Shown one piece after another: positions 52,126 through 62,152 of a stretch of 64,000 nt of DNA. Origin of the DNA: Streptomyces sp. NBC_01408 (GTDB lineage Bacteria > Actinomycetota > Actinomycetes > Streptomycetales > Streptomycetaceae); contig NZ_JAPEPJ010000004.1 in assembly GCF_026340255.1 (NCBI RefSeq), forward strand, positions 19,196 to 83,195. Reading direction: 5' to 3'. Each line of letters opens with the position of its first letter. The first letter of the stretch is position 1. The notes below the pieces were generated by a model. That model ran no database searches, was not told where the DNA came from, and saw only the letters and a list, made by a program, of their open reading frames with translations. A program made the position numbers and the translations under genes.

Positions 52126-52800
52126 TCAGCCGACCGTGACCCCAAGGGAGTCCGGGGCCGGCAGAGCGAGCTCGGCACGGCACGCGGGCGAGCCGGCCGG
52201 GTCGAAGTGCGGGATGCGGTCGGCGGGCACGATTCCCGGGAGGAGGAAGTTCCACAGGTCGATGACCCGGCTGTGCAGGTCCTCGCGGCCGGTGCGCACG
52301 TGCGAGGCGACCTGGATTCCGGTGAACGAGCCCACGAGCAGCGTCGCGAGGTCGTGCACGTCGAGCGAGGACCGTACGTCGCCGCGCTCCTGGGCCGGCA
52401 CCAGGCAGCCGAGGCAGGTGTCGATCCAGGTGTTGTACGGGGCCGGGTCCGGGTGGGTGAAGGAGCCGAACTCGATGATCAGCCGTATTGCGGCGCGGAT
52501 GCGGACGTTGGTGCGCAGTCCGTGCGCCATCTGGTGGGTGAGGTCGATGACGGTCTGGAGGCCCGGGTCCGCGATGGCGGGCACGCCCTCCGCGACCTGG
52601 AACTGCTCGTCCATCAGGGTGCGGGCGAGGGCTTCCTTGGACTGGAAGTGGAAGTACAGGGCGCCCTTGGTGACTCCGGCGTGCTTGACCACGCCGCTCA
52701 GGCTGGTGCCCTCGAAGCCGCAGGCGTCGAAGGCGACGGCCGCGCCGTCGAGGATCGCCTGCCGGGTGATCTCCGCCCGTTCCTGCCTGACCCTCGCCAC
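52126..52800 (-). CDS. TetR-family regulator, ScbR/gamma-butyrolactone-receptor-like
   Basis: A 224-aa TetR protein. The helix-turn-helix TSLSGVVKHAGVTKGALYFHF is the form typical of ArpA/ScbR butyrolactone receptors; the ligand domain has DLTHQMAHGLRTNVRIRAAIRL and IQVASHVRTGREDL. The GTG at 52800 has AGGAGACAG upstream and gives the normal N-terminus (ARVRQERAEITRQAIL). No butyrolactone synthase gene lies in the window. Upstream DNA holds an imperfect palindrome like an autoregulatory element. It may repress the pathway activator or an adjacent gene. Confidence 0.88.
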   Translation of the reverse strand: MARVRQERAEITRQAILDGAAVAFDACGFEGTSLSGVVKHAGVTKGALYFHFQSKEALARTLMDEQFQVAEGVPAIADPGLQTVIDLTHQMAHGLRTNVRIRAAIRLIIEFGSFTHPDPAPYNTWIDTCLGCLVPAQERGDVRSSLDVHDLATLLVGSFTGIQVASHVRTGREDLHSRVIDLWNFLLPGIVPADRIPHFDPAGSPACRAELALPAPDSLGVTVG

Positions 52801-52884
52801 GTACCTGTCTCCTGTGCGGTCGGTGAGCAGGACGCGATGGTGCCCGCTAGAGGCCCGCTCGAAGAGCAATCTAGCGGGACAGCG

Positions 52885-52918
52885 GCAAAGAAAACCAGTC
52901 GACCAGTACTTTTTCTGC
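52885..52918 (-). promoter_or_regulatory. ARE-like palindrome upstream of the ScbR-like gene
   Basis: GCAAAGAAAACCAGTCGA at 52885 and TCGACCAGTACTTTTTCTGC at 52899 overlap to form an imperfect dyad with A-rich and T-rich ends and a CCAGTCGACCAG centre, similar in build to butyrolactone-receptor operators. It lies 85 bases before the regulator start. Confidence 0.5.
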
Positions 52919-52992
52919 GGAAGCAGCGGTCATTCACGGGGTCTTGGGATGTTTTGCGCTGATACTTTTTGGCAGTCCAACGGCGCGAGGGC

Positions 52993-53141
52993 ATTAACGC
53001 CGTTAACGGTCCGCGCCGTTAACGCCGTTAACGCCGTTAACGGCGCCGGACATGACGAAGCCCCGGTACCCCTCCAGGACGGGGGGCAGAGCGGGGCGGA
53101 ACGAAGGGCGCGTCGCCGTTAACGGCGTTAACGCCGTTAAC
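52993..53141. repeat. GTTAAC clusters 10-11 (intergenic)
   Basis: Clusters at 52993-53041 (ATTAAC then four GTTAAC) and 53118-53141 (three GTTAAC) occupy the otherwise empty DNA between the ScbR-like gene and the AhpD-like gene. Together they form the densest non-coding set and are the best candidate for a core partition site. Confidence 0.92.
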
Positions 53142-53198
53142 GGCCGGGTGGGCCGGCGCGGACCCGGTACGGGGGTCCGCGTCCGGGGGTCCGGCCGG

Positions 53199-53657
53199 TC
53201 AGGCCCAGGCGCCGCCCGCCAGCTGGTGCGTGGCGATGTTGATGCGGTTCCAGACGTTGATCAGGCCGACGTGGAGGATGAGCGCCCCGAGCTGCGCCTC
53301 GTCGTAGTGCTTGGCCGCCTCGTCGTAGACCGCGTCCGGGACGGCGTCGGTGCGGTCCGCGAGACGGGTCACGGACTCGGCGATGGCGAGGGCGGCGCGC
53401 TCGGCGTCCGAGAAGTAGCTGGTGTCGCGCCAGCCGGCGAGGACGTGAATGCGGTCGTCGGTCTCGCCGAGGTGCTTCGCGATCTTGTGGTGCATGTCCA
53501 GGCAGACACCGCACCCGTTGATCTGGCTGGCCCGGATCGACACGAGCTCCAGGGTGCGCTCACTGATGCCGGTACCGACGACGGCCTTGTGGGCCGCCTG
53601 CAGCGCGTCCATCGCGCCGGGGACGACGACGGCGGGGTTTCCCATGCGTGCGGTCAC
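53199..53657 (-). CDS. carboxymuconolactone decarboxylase/AhpD-family protein
   Basis: A 152-aa AhpD-like protein. SQINGCGVCLDMHHKIAKHLG carries the CxxC-x3-H redox motif of alkylhydroperoxidase D homologues; IHVLAGWRDTSYFSDAERAALAIAE and LILHVGLINVWNRINIATH follow. GTG start behind GAGGAGCTCACC. Probably a peroxide-scavenging or thiol-redox protein. Confidence 0.9.
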   Translation of the reverse strand: MTARMGNPAVVVPGAMDALQAAHKAVVGTGISERTLELVSIRASQINGCGVCLDMHHKIAKHLGETDDRIHVLAGWRDTSYFSDAERAALAIAESVTRLADRTDAVPDAVYDEAAKHYDEAQLGALILHVGLINVWNRINIATHQLAGGAWA

Positions 53658-53752
53658 GGTGAGCTCCTCGATCGAGTAGGTGGTTACACCGCACTGACGG
53701 ACGGGCGACCGGAAGTGTGACCGTCCTCAGGAGCCACTTTCCCGCCGGGGGC

Positions 53753-53825
53753 GTTAACGGCGTTAACGCCGTTAACGGTGCCCCGCCGACGAGCCCCGAC
53801 CGTTAACGCCGTTACCGGCGTTAAC
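53753..53825. repeat. GTTAAC clusters 12-13, partly inside the flavoprotein gene
   Basis: Clusters at 53753-53776 and 53802-53825 flank and enter the 3' end of the flavoprotein gene (stop at 53772); one hexamer is GTTACC. They mark the right limit of the repeat family. Confidence 0.92.
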
Positions 53826-54356
53826 GCTCCCCCGGTCCACGGCGTCCAGCGCCGCCTGCCACGGGAAGTGGTCAGGCGCGTCGGGACCGGCCGGCCCGGG
53901 AACGAAGCCGCCCTCGCCGTGCAGCACCGTCACCCCGGCCCCGCGCAGGACGGCCAGCGACTGGTCGAACTGCGGGTGCGCGGCGAGCGCGGAGTTCAGG
54001 CAGGGCACGGCCACCACCGGGGTGCCCTTGCCGAGCGCCTCGGCGGCGACCCCGACCGCGAACCGGTCGGTGAGCCCGAGGGCCCAGGCGTTGAGGGAGT
54101 TGAAGGTGGCCGGAGCGAACAGCAGCGCGTCGGCCGCCGGCCATACGTCGGGCTCCCCGGGCAGCTTGTACTGCCACCGCACCGCGTGGCCGGTCAGCAC
54201 CGCCAGCCCGTCCAGGCTCCCGGCCAGCCAGTGGGCCGCCGTCGGCGTCAGACCCAGGCATACGTCCCAGCCCCGGGCCCGGGCGTCCTCGATCACGTGG
54301 GCCACGTCGAACACGGGCGGGGCGGCGGAGCAGAACAGGTAGAGCGTCCTCGTCAT
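53772..54356 (-). CDS. flavoprotein (phosphopantothenoylcysteine-decarboxylase-like)
   Basis: A 194-aa HFCD-type flavoprotein: LYLFCSAAPPVFDVAHVIEDA at the start, VWPAADALLFAPATFNSLNAWALG and TPVVAVPCLNSALAAHPQF, all FMN-binding signatures of the family. The last 15 residues include VNAGNGVNG encoded by a GTTAAC cluster. Substrate unknown; relatives decarboxylate C-terminal cysteines or bind FMN. Confidence 0.83.
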   Translation of the reverse strand: MTRTLYLFCSAAPPVFDVAHVIEDARARGWDVCLGLTPTAAHWLAGSLDGLAVLTGHAVRWQYKLPGEPDVWPAADALLFAPATFNSLNAWALGLTDRFAVGVAAEALGKGTPVVAVPCLNSALAAHPQFDQSLAVLRGAGVTVLHGEGGFVPGPAGPDAPDHFPWQAALDAVDRGSVNAGNGVNGRGSSAGHR

Positions 54357-54519
54357 ACCGACATGTGATCACATTGCTTGACCTCGGCCCTGATTGAGGG
54401 GGTGGGATCGTCCGCGGGGACACCGAAAAGATTTTCCGGCGCAAGCGATGAGTTCCGTACGGCGCGGCCGTCTCTACTCCTGACAGCGGATACAGAGACA
54501 AGGAAGAGGAGCCGTTCCC

Positions 54520-55116
54520 ATGCGGATCGTCATCAGTGAGTTCATCAGCCTGGACGGCGTCGTACAGGCCCCGGGCGGTCCCGAAGAGGACACCGACGGC
54601 GGGTTCGCGCACGGCGGATGGAGCCACCCCTTCTTCGACCCGGAGACGATGGGCGCCGCCATCACCGAGGCGATGGACAGCACGCAGGCGCTGCTGTTCG
54701 GCCGCCGCACCTGGCAGACGATGGCCGCGGCGTGGCCCGAGCGGGCCGGCGACCCGTTCGCCGACCGGATGAACGCCTTCCCCAAGTACGTCGTCTCCCA
54801 GACCCTCGGGGAGGACGACCTGACGTGGAACAACACCACGCTCATCCCCGGCAACAAGGCCGTCGACCTCATCCGGGAGCTGCGCGAGAGCGACGGCGGC
54901 GACCTTTCGGTCATGGGAAGCCCCACCCTCGTCCGCACCCTCCTGCACGAGGACCTGGTCGACGAACTCCGGCTCATGATCATGCCGGTGCTCCTCGGCG
55001 GCGGTAAGACGATCTTCCCCGACGGCGGCACCCTGCGCACGCTCGACCTGGTCTCCACGGTCACCAGCAAGACGGGCGTGCAGATCTGTACCTACCGCCC
55101 GGCCGCGGGCCGTTGA
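54520..55116 (+). CDS. dihydrofolate-reductase-like (RibD C-terminal domain) protein
   Basis: A 198-aa member of the DHFR/RibD-C superfamily: MRIVISEFISLDGVVQAPG, LLFGRRTWQTM, LSVMGSPTLVRTLLHEDLVDELRLMIMPVLLGGGKTIF. These NADPH-dependent proteins are common in actinomycetes and mostly uncharacterised. ATG behind GGAAGAGGAGCCG. Divergent from the flavoprotein gene. Confidence 0.9.
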   Translation: MRIVISEFISLDGVVQAPGGPEEDTDGGFAHGGWSHPFFDPETMGAAITEAMDSTQALLFGRRTWQTMAAAWPERAGDPFADRMNAFPKYVVSQTLGEDDLTWNNTTLIPGNKAVDLIRELRESDGGDLSVMGSPTLVRTLLHEDLVDELRLMIMPVLLGGGKTIFPDGGTLRTLDLVSTVTSKTGVQICTYRPAAGR

Positions 55117-55189
55117 CCAGCCCCGCTGCATACCCACGCACACCCGCACCCACGCACATCCGCCACCACGCACAGACGGGAACCCCCAC

Positions 55190-55402
55190 ATGACCGAGGC
55201 ACCGAAGGGCCCGGCCTCCTACTTCCCCTCGATCGAGAAGAAGTACGGCCTCCCGGTCGCGCACTGGAAAGGCCTCATCCGCTCCTCGCCCCTGACCCGG
55301 CACATGGACCTCGTCACCTGGCTCAAGACGGAGCACGCCCTGGGCCACGGCCACGCCAACGCCCTCGTCGCCCACACCCTCGCCGAGGACCGCGGGAAGT
55401 GA
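55190..55402 (+). CDS. DUF4287-domain protein
   Basis: A 70-aa protein with YFPSIEKKYGLPVAHWKGLI and HMDLVTWLKTEHALGHGHANALVAH, which match the DUF4287 pattern. Small, soluble, function unknown. Follows the DHFR-like gene by 73 bases and may be co-transcribed. Confidence 0.85.
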   Translation: MTEAPKGPASYFPSIEKKYGLPVAHWKGLIRSSPLTRHMDLVTWLKTEHALGHGHANALVAHTLAEDRGK

Positions 55403-55484
55403 ACAGCTGTCGCTGAGACGCACGCGTATGCGACTGAGCTTTGCGGCTATGGCCCGTCTCGCGGCAGTGGATTTCACTGGACCC

Positions 55485-56339
55485 ATGACACAGACCACGC
55501 AGAACACCCAGAGCACGCAGACCGCGGCCTCCCCCGCCACCACCCTGGTCATCGGCGGCAGCGGCAAGACCGGCCGCCGCGTCGCCGAGATGCTCGCCGC
55601 CCGGGGCCGCCCGGTCAGGGTCGGATCCCGCACCGGCGAACCGCCCTTCGACTGGAGCCGGCCCGACACCTGGGGGCCGGCCCTGGAGGGCGTCGACCGG
55701 GTGTACGTCACCTACTACCCCGACCTGGCGTTCCCCGGGGCCGCCGAGCAGGTCGGCGCGTTCTCCGAGGCGGCCGTGGCCGCCGGAGCGCGCCGCCTGG
55801 TCCTGCTCTCCGGCCGCGGCGAGGAGGCGGCGCAGCGCGCCGAGGAGAACCTGAAGGCCTCGGGCGCCGACTGGACCGTCGTCCGCGCCGCCTGGTTCCA
55901 CCAGAACTTCGACGAGGGCTTCTTCCTGGAGCCGGTCCTGGCCGGCGAGATCGCCCTGCCGACCGCGGACGCCGTCGAGCCCTTCGTCGACACCCGGGAC
56001 ATCGCCGACGTCGTCGTGGCGGCGCTGACCGACGACCGGCACATCGGCCGGACCTACGAGCTGACCGGCCCCCGCCTCCTCAGCTTCCACGACGTCGCCG
56101 CCGAACTGTCGAAGGCCACCGGCCGCGAGATCTCGTACGCCCCCCTCTCGGGCGAGTCCTACCGCGCGGTGCTGCGCGAGCACGGCCTGCCGGAGGACTT
56201 CGCCGACCTGTTCACCCTGATCCTCGACGGACGCAACGCCCACCTGGCCCACGGGGTCGAGGAGGTCCTGGGCCGCCCGCCGCGGGACTTCGCCGACTTC
56301 GCCCGCGAGACGGCGGCGACCGGCGTCTGGAACGTCTGA
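55485..56339 (+). CDS. NmrA-like NAD(P)-binding protein
   Basis: A 284-aa atypical SDR. After a Thr/Gln-rich start, TLVIGGSGKTGRRVAEML forms the dinucleotide loop; VYVTYYPDLAFPGAAEQVG, LVLLSGRGEEAAQRAEENL and TVVRAAWFHQNFDEGFFL follow. The ATG at 55485 starts just before this domain; an upstream start at 55428 would add 19 residues. Immediately followed by an AraC regulator gene, a pairing often seen for redox-sensing NmrA-like genes. Confidence 0.87.
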   Translation: MTQTTQNTQSTQTAASPATTLVIGGSGKTGRRVAEMLAARGRPVRVGSRTGEPPFDWSRPDTWGPALEGVDRVYVTYYPDLAFPGAAEQVGAFSEAAVAAGARRLVLLSGRGEEAAQRAEENLKASGADWTVVRAAWFHQNFDEGFFLEPVLAGEIALPTADAVEPFVDTRDIADVVVAALTDDRHIGRTYELTGPRLLSFHDVAAELSKATGREISYAPLSGESYRAVLREHGLPEDFADLFTLILDGRNAHLAHGVEEVLGRPPRDFADFARETAATGVWNV

Positions 56340-56378
56340 CCCGCCGAAGCGTGCCGCGATGCCGGGGAGGATGTACGC

Positions 56379-57380
56379 ATGGACACGCTGACCGGCCTCC
56401 TCGAAGGCCCCCAGGCCCGGGGCGCCTTCCTGCTCAAGTCCGTCTTCAACCCGCCCTGGTCCCTGCGGGTGGAGGACCGGGCCCCGCTGTCGCTGGTGAC
56501 GATGGTGCGCGGCTCCGCGTGGCTGCTTCCCGACGAGGGCGCGCCCGTCCTGATCGGCCCGGGGGACGTCGCCGTCGTACGGGGCCCCGAGCCGTACACG
56601 GTCGCGGACTCCCCTGACACCCCCGTGCAGATCACGGTCGACGCCGACCAGCGGTGCAGCACGCAGGCGGGCGAGGACATCACGGGATCCATGGACCTGG
56701 GCGTGCGCACCTGGGGCTCCGCGTTCCAGGGCGAGGACTCCGCGGTGATGCTGAGCGGCACCTACCAGGCACCGAGCGAGATCGGCCGGCGGCTGCTCGG
56801 CGTGCTCCCGTCGGTCCTGGTGCGCCGCCGCCCGGACTCCTCCGACACCACCTTGGTCCGGCTGCTGTCGGAGGAGATCGGCAAGGACGAGCCCGGGCAG
56901 GAGATCGTCCTGGACCGGCTGCTGGACCTGCTGCTCATCGGGGTGCTGCGCAGCTGGCTGGCCGCGCCCGGCACCGGCGCCCCCGCCTGGTACCGCGCCC
57001 AGGCCGACCCGGTGGTGGGCCCGGCCCTGCGCCTGCTGCACGAGAGCCCGGCGCACGGCTGGACGGTGGAGGAACTGGCCCTGAAGGTCGGGGTCTCCCG
57101 CGCCTCGCTGGCCCGCCGCTTCACCGAGATCGTGGGGGAGCCGCCGGTGGCGTACCTGACGGGCTGGCGGCTGGCGCTGGCCGCCGACCTGCTGCGCGAG
57201 CCGGACGCCACGGTCGCGACGGTGGCCCGCCGCGTGGGCTACAGCAGCGCCTTCGCCCTCTCCACCGCCTTCAAGCGGGTGCGCGGCGTCAGCCCCCGCG
57301 AGTTCCGCACCACCCCGGCCGCCGCCACCGCGCCCGCCCCCTCGGGCCCACCGCGTACGGTCGTCCTCCCCGCCCCCTGA
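56379..57380 (+). CDS. AraC-family regulator with N-terminal cupin
   Basis: A 333-aa regulator. The first 180 residues form an AraC-type cupin (LVTMVRGSAWLLPDEGAPVLIGPGDVAVV); the C-terminal 100 residues have two helix-turn-helices, TVEELALKVGVSRASLARRF and TVATVARRVGYSSAFALSTAFKR. It probably controls the adjacent NmrA-like gene. Confidence 0.9.
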   Translation: MDTLTGLLEGPQARGAFLLKSVFNPPWSLRVEDRAPLSLVTMVRGSAWLLPDEGAPVLIGPGDVAVVRGPEPYTVADSPDTPVQITVDADQRCSTQAGEDITGSMDLGVRTWGSAFQGEDSAVMLSGTYQAPSEIGRRLLGVLPSVLVRRRPDSSDTTLVRLLSEEIGKDEPGQEIVLDRLLDLLLIGVLRSWLAAPGTGAPAWYRAQADPVVGPALRLLHESPAHGWTVEELALKVGVSRASLARRFTEIVGEPPVAYLTGWRLALAADLLREPDATVATVARRVGYSSAFALSTAFKRVRGVSPREFRTTPAAATAPAPSGPPRTVVLPAP

Positions 57381-57410
57381 CCCGCCCTGAACGGAGGTCA
57401 CCGCAGCGAG

Positions 57411-57440
57411 TCAGGTCAGGTCAGGTCAGGTCAGGTCAGG
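57411..57440. repeat. six TCAGG pentamers overlapping a stop codon
   Basis: TCAGG is repeated six times head to tail between the convergent AraC and GNAT genes; the GNAT stop codon (TCA at 57431-57433 on this strand) lies inside. A slippage-prone microsatellite. Confidence 0.85.
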
Positions 57441-57904
57441 TCCAGTACACCGACCGTCTGCCCGCCGCTGGACTCGCCCGTGAGGCGGAAGCCCAGCCCG
57501 AGGTAGAAGCGCTCGGGGCCGTCCTCGCCCGGTTCCCAGGTGACGTGCGCCCGCCCGGCGCCCCGCCGGCGGAGCTCCCCGGTGACGGCCTCGACGGCGA
57601 AGCGGCCGTAGCCCTTGCCCTGCCGGTCGGCGGCGACGTTCAGCCGCCAGATGCCGGAGCGGATGTCCGAGGGGTCCCCTGCCGGGTTCCAGGCGATGTC
57701 GAGGAAGGCCATGACGAAGCCGACGACCTCGTCGCCTTCGACGATCGCCTGCGGCCAGGCGGCCTCCCCGTGGACGTACGCCTCGGCGAGCGACTTCACG
57801 ACGGGCGAGACGAGGTGCTCCTGACGGGGGTGCACGCGTACCGCGCACACGGCGTCGAAGTTGTCGGCGGTGACCGGTTCCAGACGCGGTGACGAACTGC
57901 TCAT
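57431..57904 (-). CDS. GNAT-family acetyltransferase
   Basis: A 157-aa acetyltransferase: LEPVTADNFDAVCAVRVHPRQ, FVMAFLDIAWNPAG, WRLNVAADRQGKGYGRFAVEAV with the acetyl-CoA loop (RQGKGYG), and FYLGLGFRLTGE. Substrate unknown; the arrangement resembles spermidine/amino-glycoside acetyltransferase-like proteins of Streptomyces. Convergent with the AraC gene. Confidence 0.88.
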   Translation of the reverse strand: MSSSSPRLEPVTADNFDAVCAVRVHPRQEHLVSPVVKSLAEAYVHGEAAWPQAIVEGDEVVGFVMAFLDIAWNPAGDPSDIRSGIWRLNVAADRQGKGYGRFAVEAVTGELRRRGAGRAHVTWEPGEDGPERFYLGLGFRLTGESSGGQTVGVLDLT

Positions 57905-57946
57905 GCACGCACCCTAACGGCGGTGTCTCCCCCGAAGAGCGCGGCC

Positions 57947-58444
57947 CTACCGGCTCTGGCCGTGCAGGACCAGCGCCCACACCAGGAACCCCACGGCGGC
58001 CGTGCACAGGACCGCGCGCCACACGTTGGCGCGTACCCACGGGACCTCGAACGCCCGGCGGACGGCGGCCGGATCGGCGATCCGCTCGGGCGGTCCGGCC
58101 TGCTCCAGTGCGTTGTTCAGCGGGATGTTCACCCGGGCGGTGACGGCCATCGCCACGACGTAGCAGACGAACGCGCCGACCAGTGGCCAGAGTGCGCCGC
58201 CTCCGCCGGAGGGGATGTGCAGGGCCAGCGCGAGCCCGGTGAACAGGAGGGCGCCGATGTAGCCGAGCATGAACCAGCCGTTGAGGATGGCCACGTTGAT
58301 GCGCTGCATCGTCTCGATGACGGTGCGGTCACCGCTCCGCCCGAGACCGGGCATCACGGCGACGGAGAAGGCGTAGAAGAGGCCGCTCATGAGGGCCATC
58401 GTGAGGGTCGCCGCGACGAGCGACGCGAGCCTAGCCGTTTCCAT
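57947..58444 (-). CDS. DUF1772-family membrane protein
   Basis: A 165-aa integral membrane protein with four hydrophobic segments (LASLVAATLTMALMSGLFYAF, FMLGYIGALLFTGLALAL, WPLVGAFVCYVVAMAVT, WRAVLCTAAVGFLVWALVL) and the family's RVNIPLNNALE loop. ATG at 58444 after CAGGGGGAATCC. Function unknown (anthrone oxygenase-like proteins share this fold). Confidence 0.85.
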   Translation of the reverse strand: METARLASLVAATLTMALMSGLFYAFSVAVMPGLGRSGDRTVIETMQRINVAILNGWFMLGYIGALLFTGLALALHIPSGGGGALWPLVGAFVCYVVAMAVTARVNIPLNNALEQAGPPERIADPAAVRRAFEVPWVRANVWRAVLCTAAVGFLVWALVLHGQSR

Positions 58445-58446
58445 GA

Positions 58447-59988
<1,542 letters not shown>

Positions 59989-60148
59989 CCCGCCCCGCCA
60001 CGGAGGGTGCCCCCGGACTTCGAGCCCGGGAGCACCGGGTCCGTACCGGCACCCCTACGGGACGGCGGTCCCGGGCAGCCACTCGGCGGCCTCGGGCCGT
60101 TCCAGGCGGTCGTAGCCTGGGCTCCCACCACGGAGAGGGAGACACCAC

Positions 60149-61492
60149 GTGCTCACTGCACTGGACGGGCTGTACGGGGACCGGAAGGACGCGGTCACCG
60201 TCGCGGGCCGGTCCGCCTCGTACGAGGAACTGCTCGGCGCGGCCCGGGCCGTGGCCGCGGACGTCGCAGGCGCCCCCGCCTTCGCGGTGACCGCGACCGC
60301 CTCGCTGGAGACCGTCGCCGCCGCCGTCGGCGCACTGCTGGCCGGGGTGCCCCTCGTACCGCTGCCGCCCGACGCGGGAAGCGCCGAACGCGAGCACATC
60401 CTGCGCGACTCGGGCGCCCGCACCCTCGACGTGGACTTCGCCCGACGCTCCGACTGGACCGGGCCCGCGCCCGCGCCCGAGGACCCCGCCTTGATCCTGT
60501 ACACCTCGGGCACCACCGGCGCCCCCAAGGGCGTCGTCCTGACCGCCGCGGCCCTCGCCGCCGACCTGGACGCCCTCGCCGAAGCGTGGCAGTGGAGCGC
60601 CGAGGACACCCTCGTGCACGGTCTGCCCCTCTTCCACGTCCACGGGCTCGTCCTCGGCGTACTCGGCGCCCTGCGCACCGGCAGCCGCCTGGTCCACACC
60701 GGCCGCCCCACCCCCGAGGCCTACGCCGAGGCCCACGGCAGCCTCTACTTCGGCGTGCCCACCGTCTGGTCCCGCATCGCCGGCGCCCCGCAGGCCGCCG
60801 CCGCACTGACGGGCGCCCGCCTGCTGGTCTCCGGCAGCGCGGCGCTGCCCGCCCCCGTCTTCCGCGACCTGGAACGCCTCACCGGCCACCGCCCGGTCGA
60901 GCGCTACGGCATGACCGAAACCCTGATCACCGTCAGCGGCCGGGCCGGCGCCGAGGTCCGCCCCGGTACGGTCGGCACCCCGCTCCCCGGCATCCGTACC
61001 CGCATCGCCGCCGAACCGGGCGCCGAGATCGGCGAACTCCAGCTGACCGGGCCCACCCTGTTCGCCGGATACCTGGGCCGGCCGGAGGCCACCGCCGCCG
61101 CGTACACCGAGGACGGCTGGTTCCGCACGGGCGACATCGCGGCCGTCGACGAGGCCGACGGCGTCCACCGCATCGTGGGCCGCGCCTCCATCGACCTCAT
61201 CAAGTCGGGCGGCTACCGGATCGGCGCGGGCGAGATCGAGAACGCCCTCCTGGACCACCCGAGGGTCACCGAGGCCGCGGTGGTCGGCGTCCCCGACACC
61301 GACCTCGGCCAGCGGATCGTGGCGTTCGTCGTCGCCGAGGGCGTCACCGGCGAGGAACTCACCGAGTTCGTCGCGACGCGCCTCTCGGTCCACAAACGCC
61401 CCCGCGAGGTTCGCTTCATCCAGGCCGTGCCCCGCAACGCCATGGGCAAGCCGCAGAAGAAGCTGCTCCTCACCCAGGAGTCCGGCAGCTGA
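60149..61492 (+). CDS. acyl-CoA synthetase, malonyl-CoA-synthetase (MatB)-like
   Basis: A 447-aa ANL-superfamily ligase. LILYTSGTTGAPKGVVL is the AMP-binding loop, VERYGMTETLIT the adenylate motif, GWFRTGDIAAVDEADG and IVGRASIDLIKSGGYRIGAGEIE the hinge region typical of MatB, and RNAMGKPQKKLL the catalytic lysine. MatB converts malonate to malonyl-CoA and could feed the polyketide synthase. GTG start behind GGAGAGGGAGACACCAC. Confidence 0.88.
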   Translation: MLTALDGLYGDRKDAVTVAGRSASYEELLGAARAVAADVAGAPAFAVTATASLETVAAAVGALLAGVPLVPLPPDAGSAEREHILRDSGARTLDVDFARRSDWTGPAPAPEDPALILYTSGTTGAPKGVVLTAAALAADLDALAEAWQWSAEDTLVHGLPLFHVHGLVLGVLGALRTGSRLVHTGRPTPEAYAEAHGSLYFGVPTVWSRIAGAPQAAAALTGARLLVSGSAALPAPVFRDLERLTGHRPVERYGMTETLITVSGRAGAEVRPGTVGTPLPGIRTRIAAEPGAEIGELQLTGPTLFAGYLGRPEATAAAYTEDGWFRTGDIAAVDEADGVHRIVGRASIDLIKSGGYRIGAGEIENALLDHPRVTEAAVVGVPDTDLGQRIVAFVVAEGVTGEELTEFVATRLSVHKRPREVRFIQAVPRNAMGKPQKKLLLTQESGS

Positions 61493-61609
61493 GGACCCGC
61501 CGCGCACCGGAGTGAAAACCGGTCAGAACAGTTACGGCAACACACGGCCCCACCGCTCCCCACGGCGAGCCGCCCCAGGGGCCCTCCAGGGGCCCCGCAC
61601 CACACAAAA

Positions 61610-61631
61610 GCCCCCGGGGTACCCCGGGGGC
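61610..61631. terminator. palindromic terminator between convergent genes
   Basis: GCCCCCGGGG-TA-CCCCGGGGGC is an exact 22-bp palindrome flanked by A-rich and C-rich sequence, between the MatB-like gene and the leftward winged-helix gene. Confidence 0.8.
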
Positions 61632-61678
61632 CCATCAAGCCCCTGAGCACCCCTCAGGAGCCTTTCTCGCACGCGTTG

Positions 61679-62152
61679 CTACCCCACGGCGTGCAACGTC
61701 CTGCGCCGCTTCGACTCCGCGGCCTTCTTCGCGGCCGCCTGCGCTGCCCGCTTCTGGCGCTGCTCGGCCAACTGGTCCTGATACGCCGCCACGGCCTGGT
61801 GGTAGCTGGCCACGTAGCCCCGCGCGTCCAGCCGCTCCTCCGCGGGCATCTCGTTGACCGCGGCCACCGCGTCCTCGAAGGAGTTGTATCCGGCCAGCAT
61901 GGGGTTGATCTGGTACACCCCGTTGCGGACCTTCCGCACCGCCTTCGCAAGCTCCAGGCTCCGCAGCGCGGCGTTGACACTCGGCCGGCTCAGATCCAGC
62001 AGCCCGCCCACCGTGGCCTGGTCGATGAGGATCCGTCCGCCCGGCTCGCTCAACGAACGCAGCTTCAGCAGCACCCGATAGGCCGCCGGCGGGAGGTCGA
62101 GGTCTGAGAGAAGCCCATCGGCGTTGACCGCAGCGAATCGCAAGGTGCTCAC
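61679..62152 (-). CDS. winged-helix replication-region protein (second of pair)
   Basis: A 157-aa protein: LDLPPAAYRVLLKLRSLSEPGG, helix-turn-helix IDQATVGGLLDLSRPSVNAALRSLELA, wing RKVRNGVYQINPML, then a long charged helix (QRQKRAAQAAAKKAAESKRRR) that could be a coiled coil or nucleic-acid-binding tail. GTG start overlapping the upstream stop by four bases. Position next to iteron-like repeats and the telomere suggests a plasmid Rep accessory protein; a transcriptional regulator is the alternative. Confidence 0.75.
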   Translation of the reverse strand: MSTLRFAAVNADGLLSDLDLPPAAYRVLLKLRSLSEPGGRILIDQATVGGLLDLSRPSVNAALRSLELAKAVRKVRNGVYQINPMLAGYNSFEDAVAAVNEMPAEERLDARGYVASYHQAVAAYQDQLAEQRQKRAAQAAAKKAAESKRRRTLHAVG

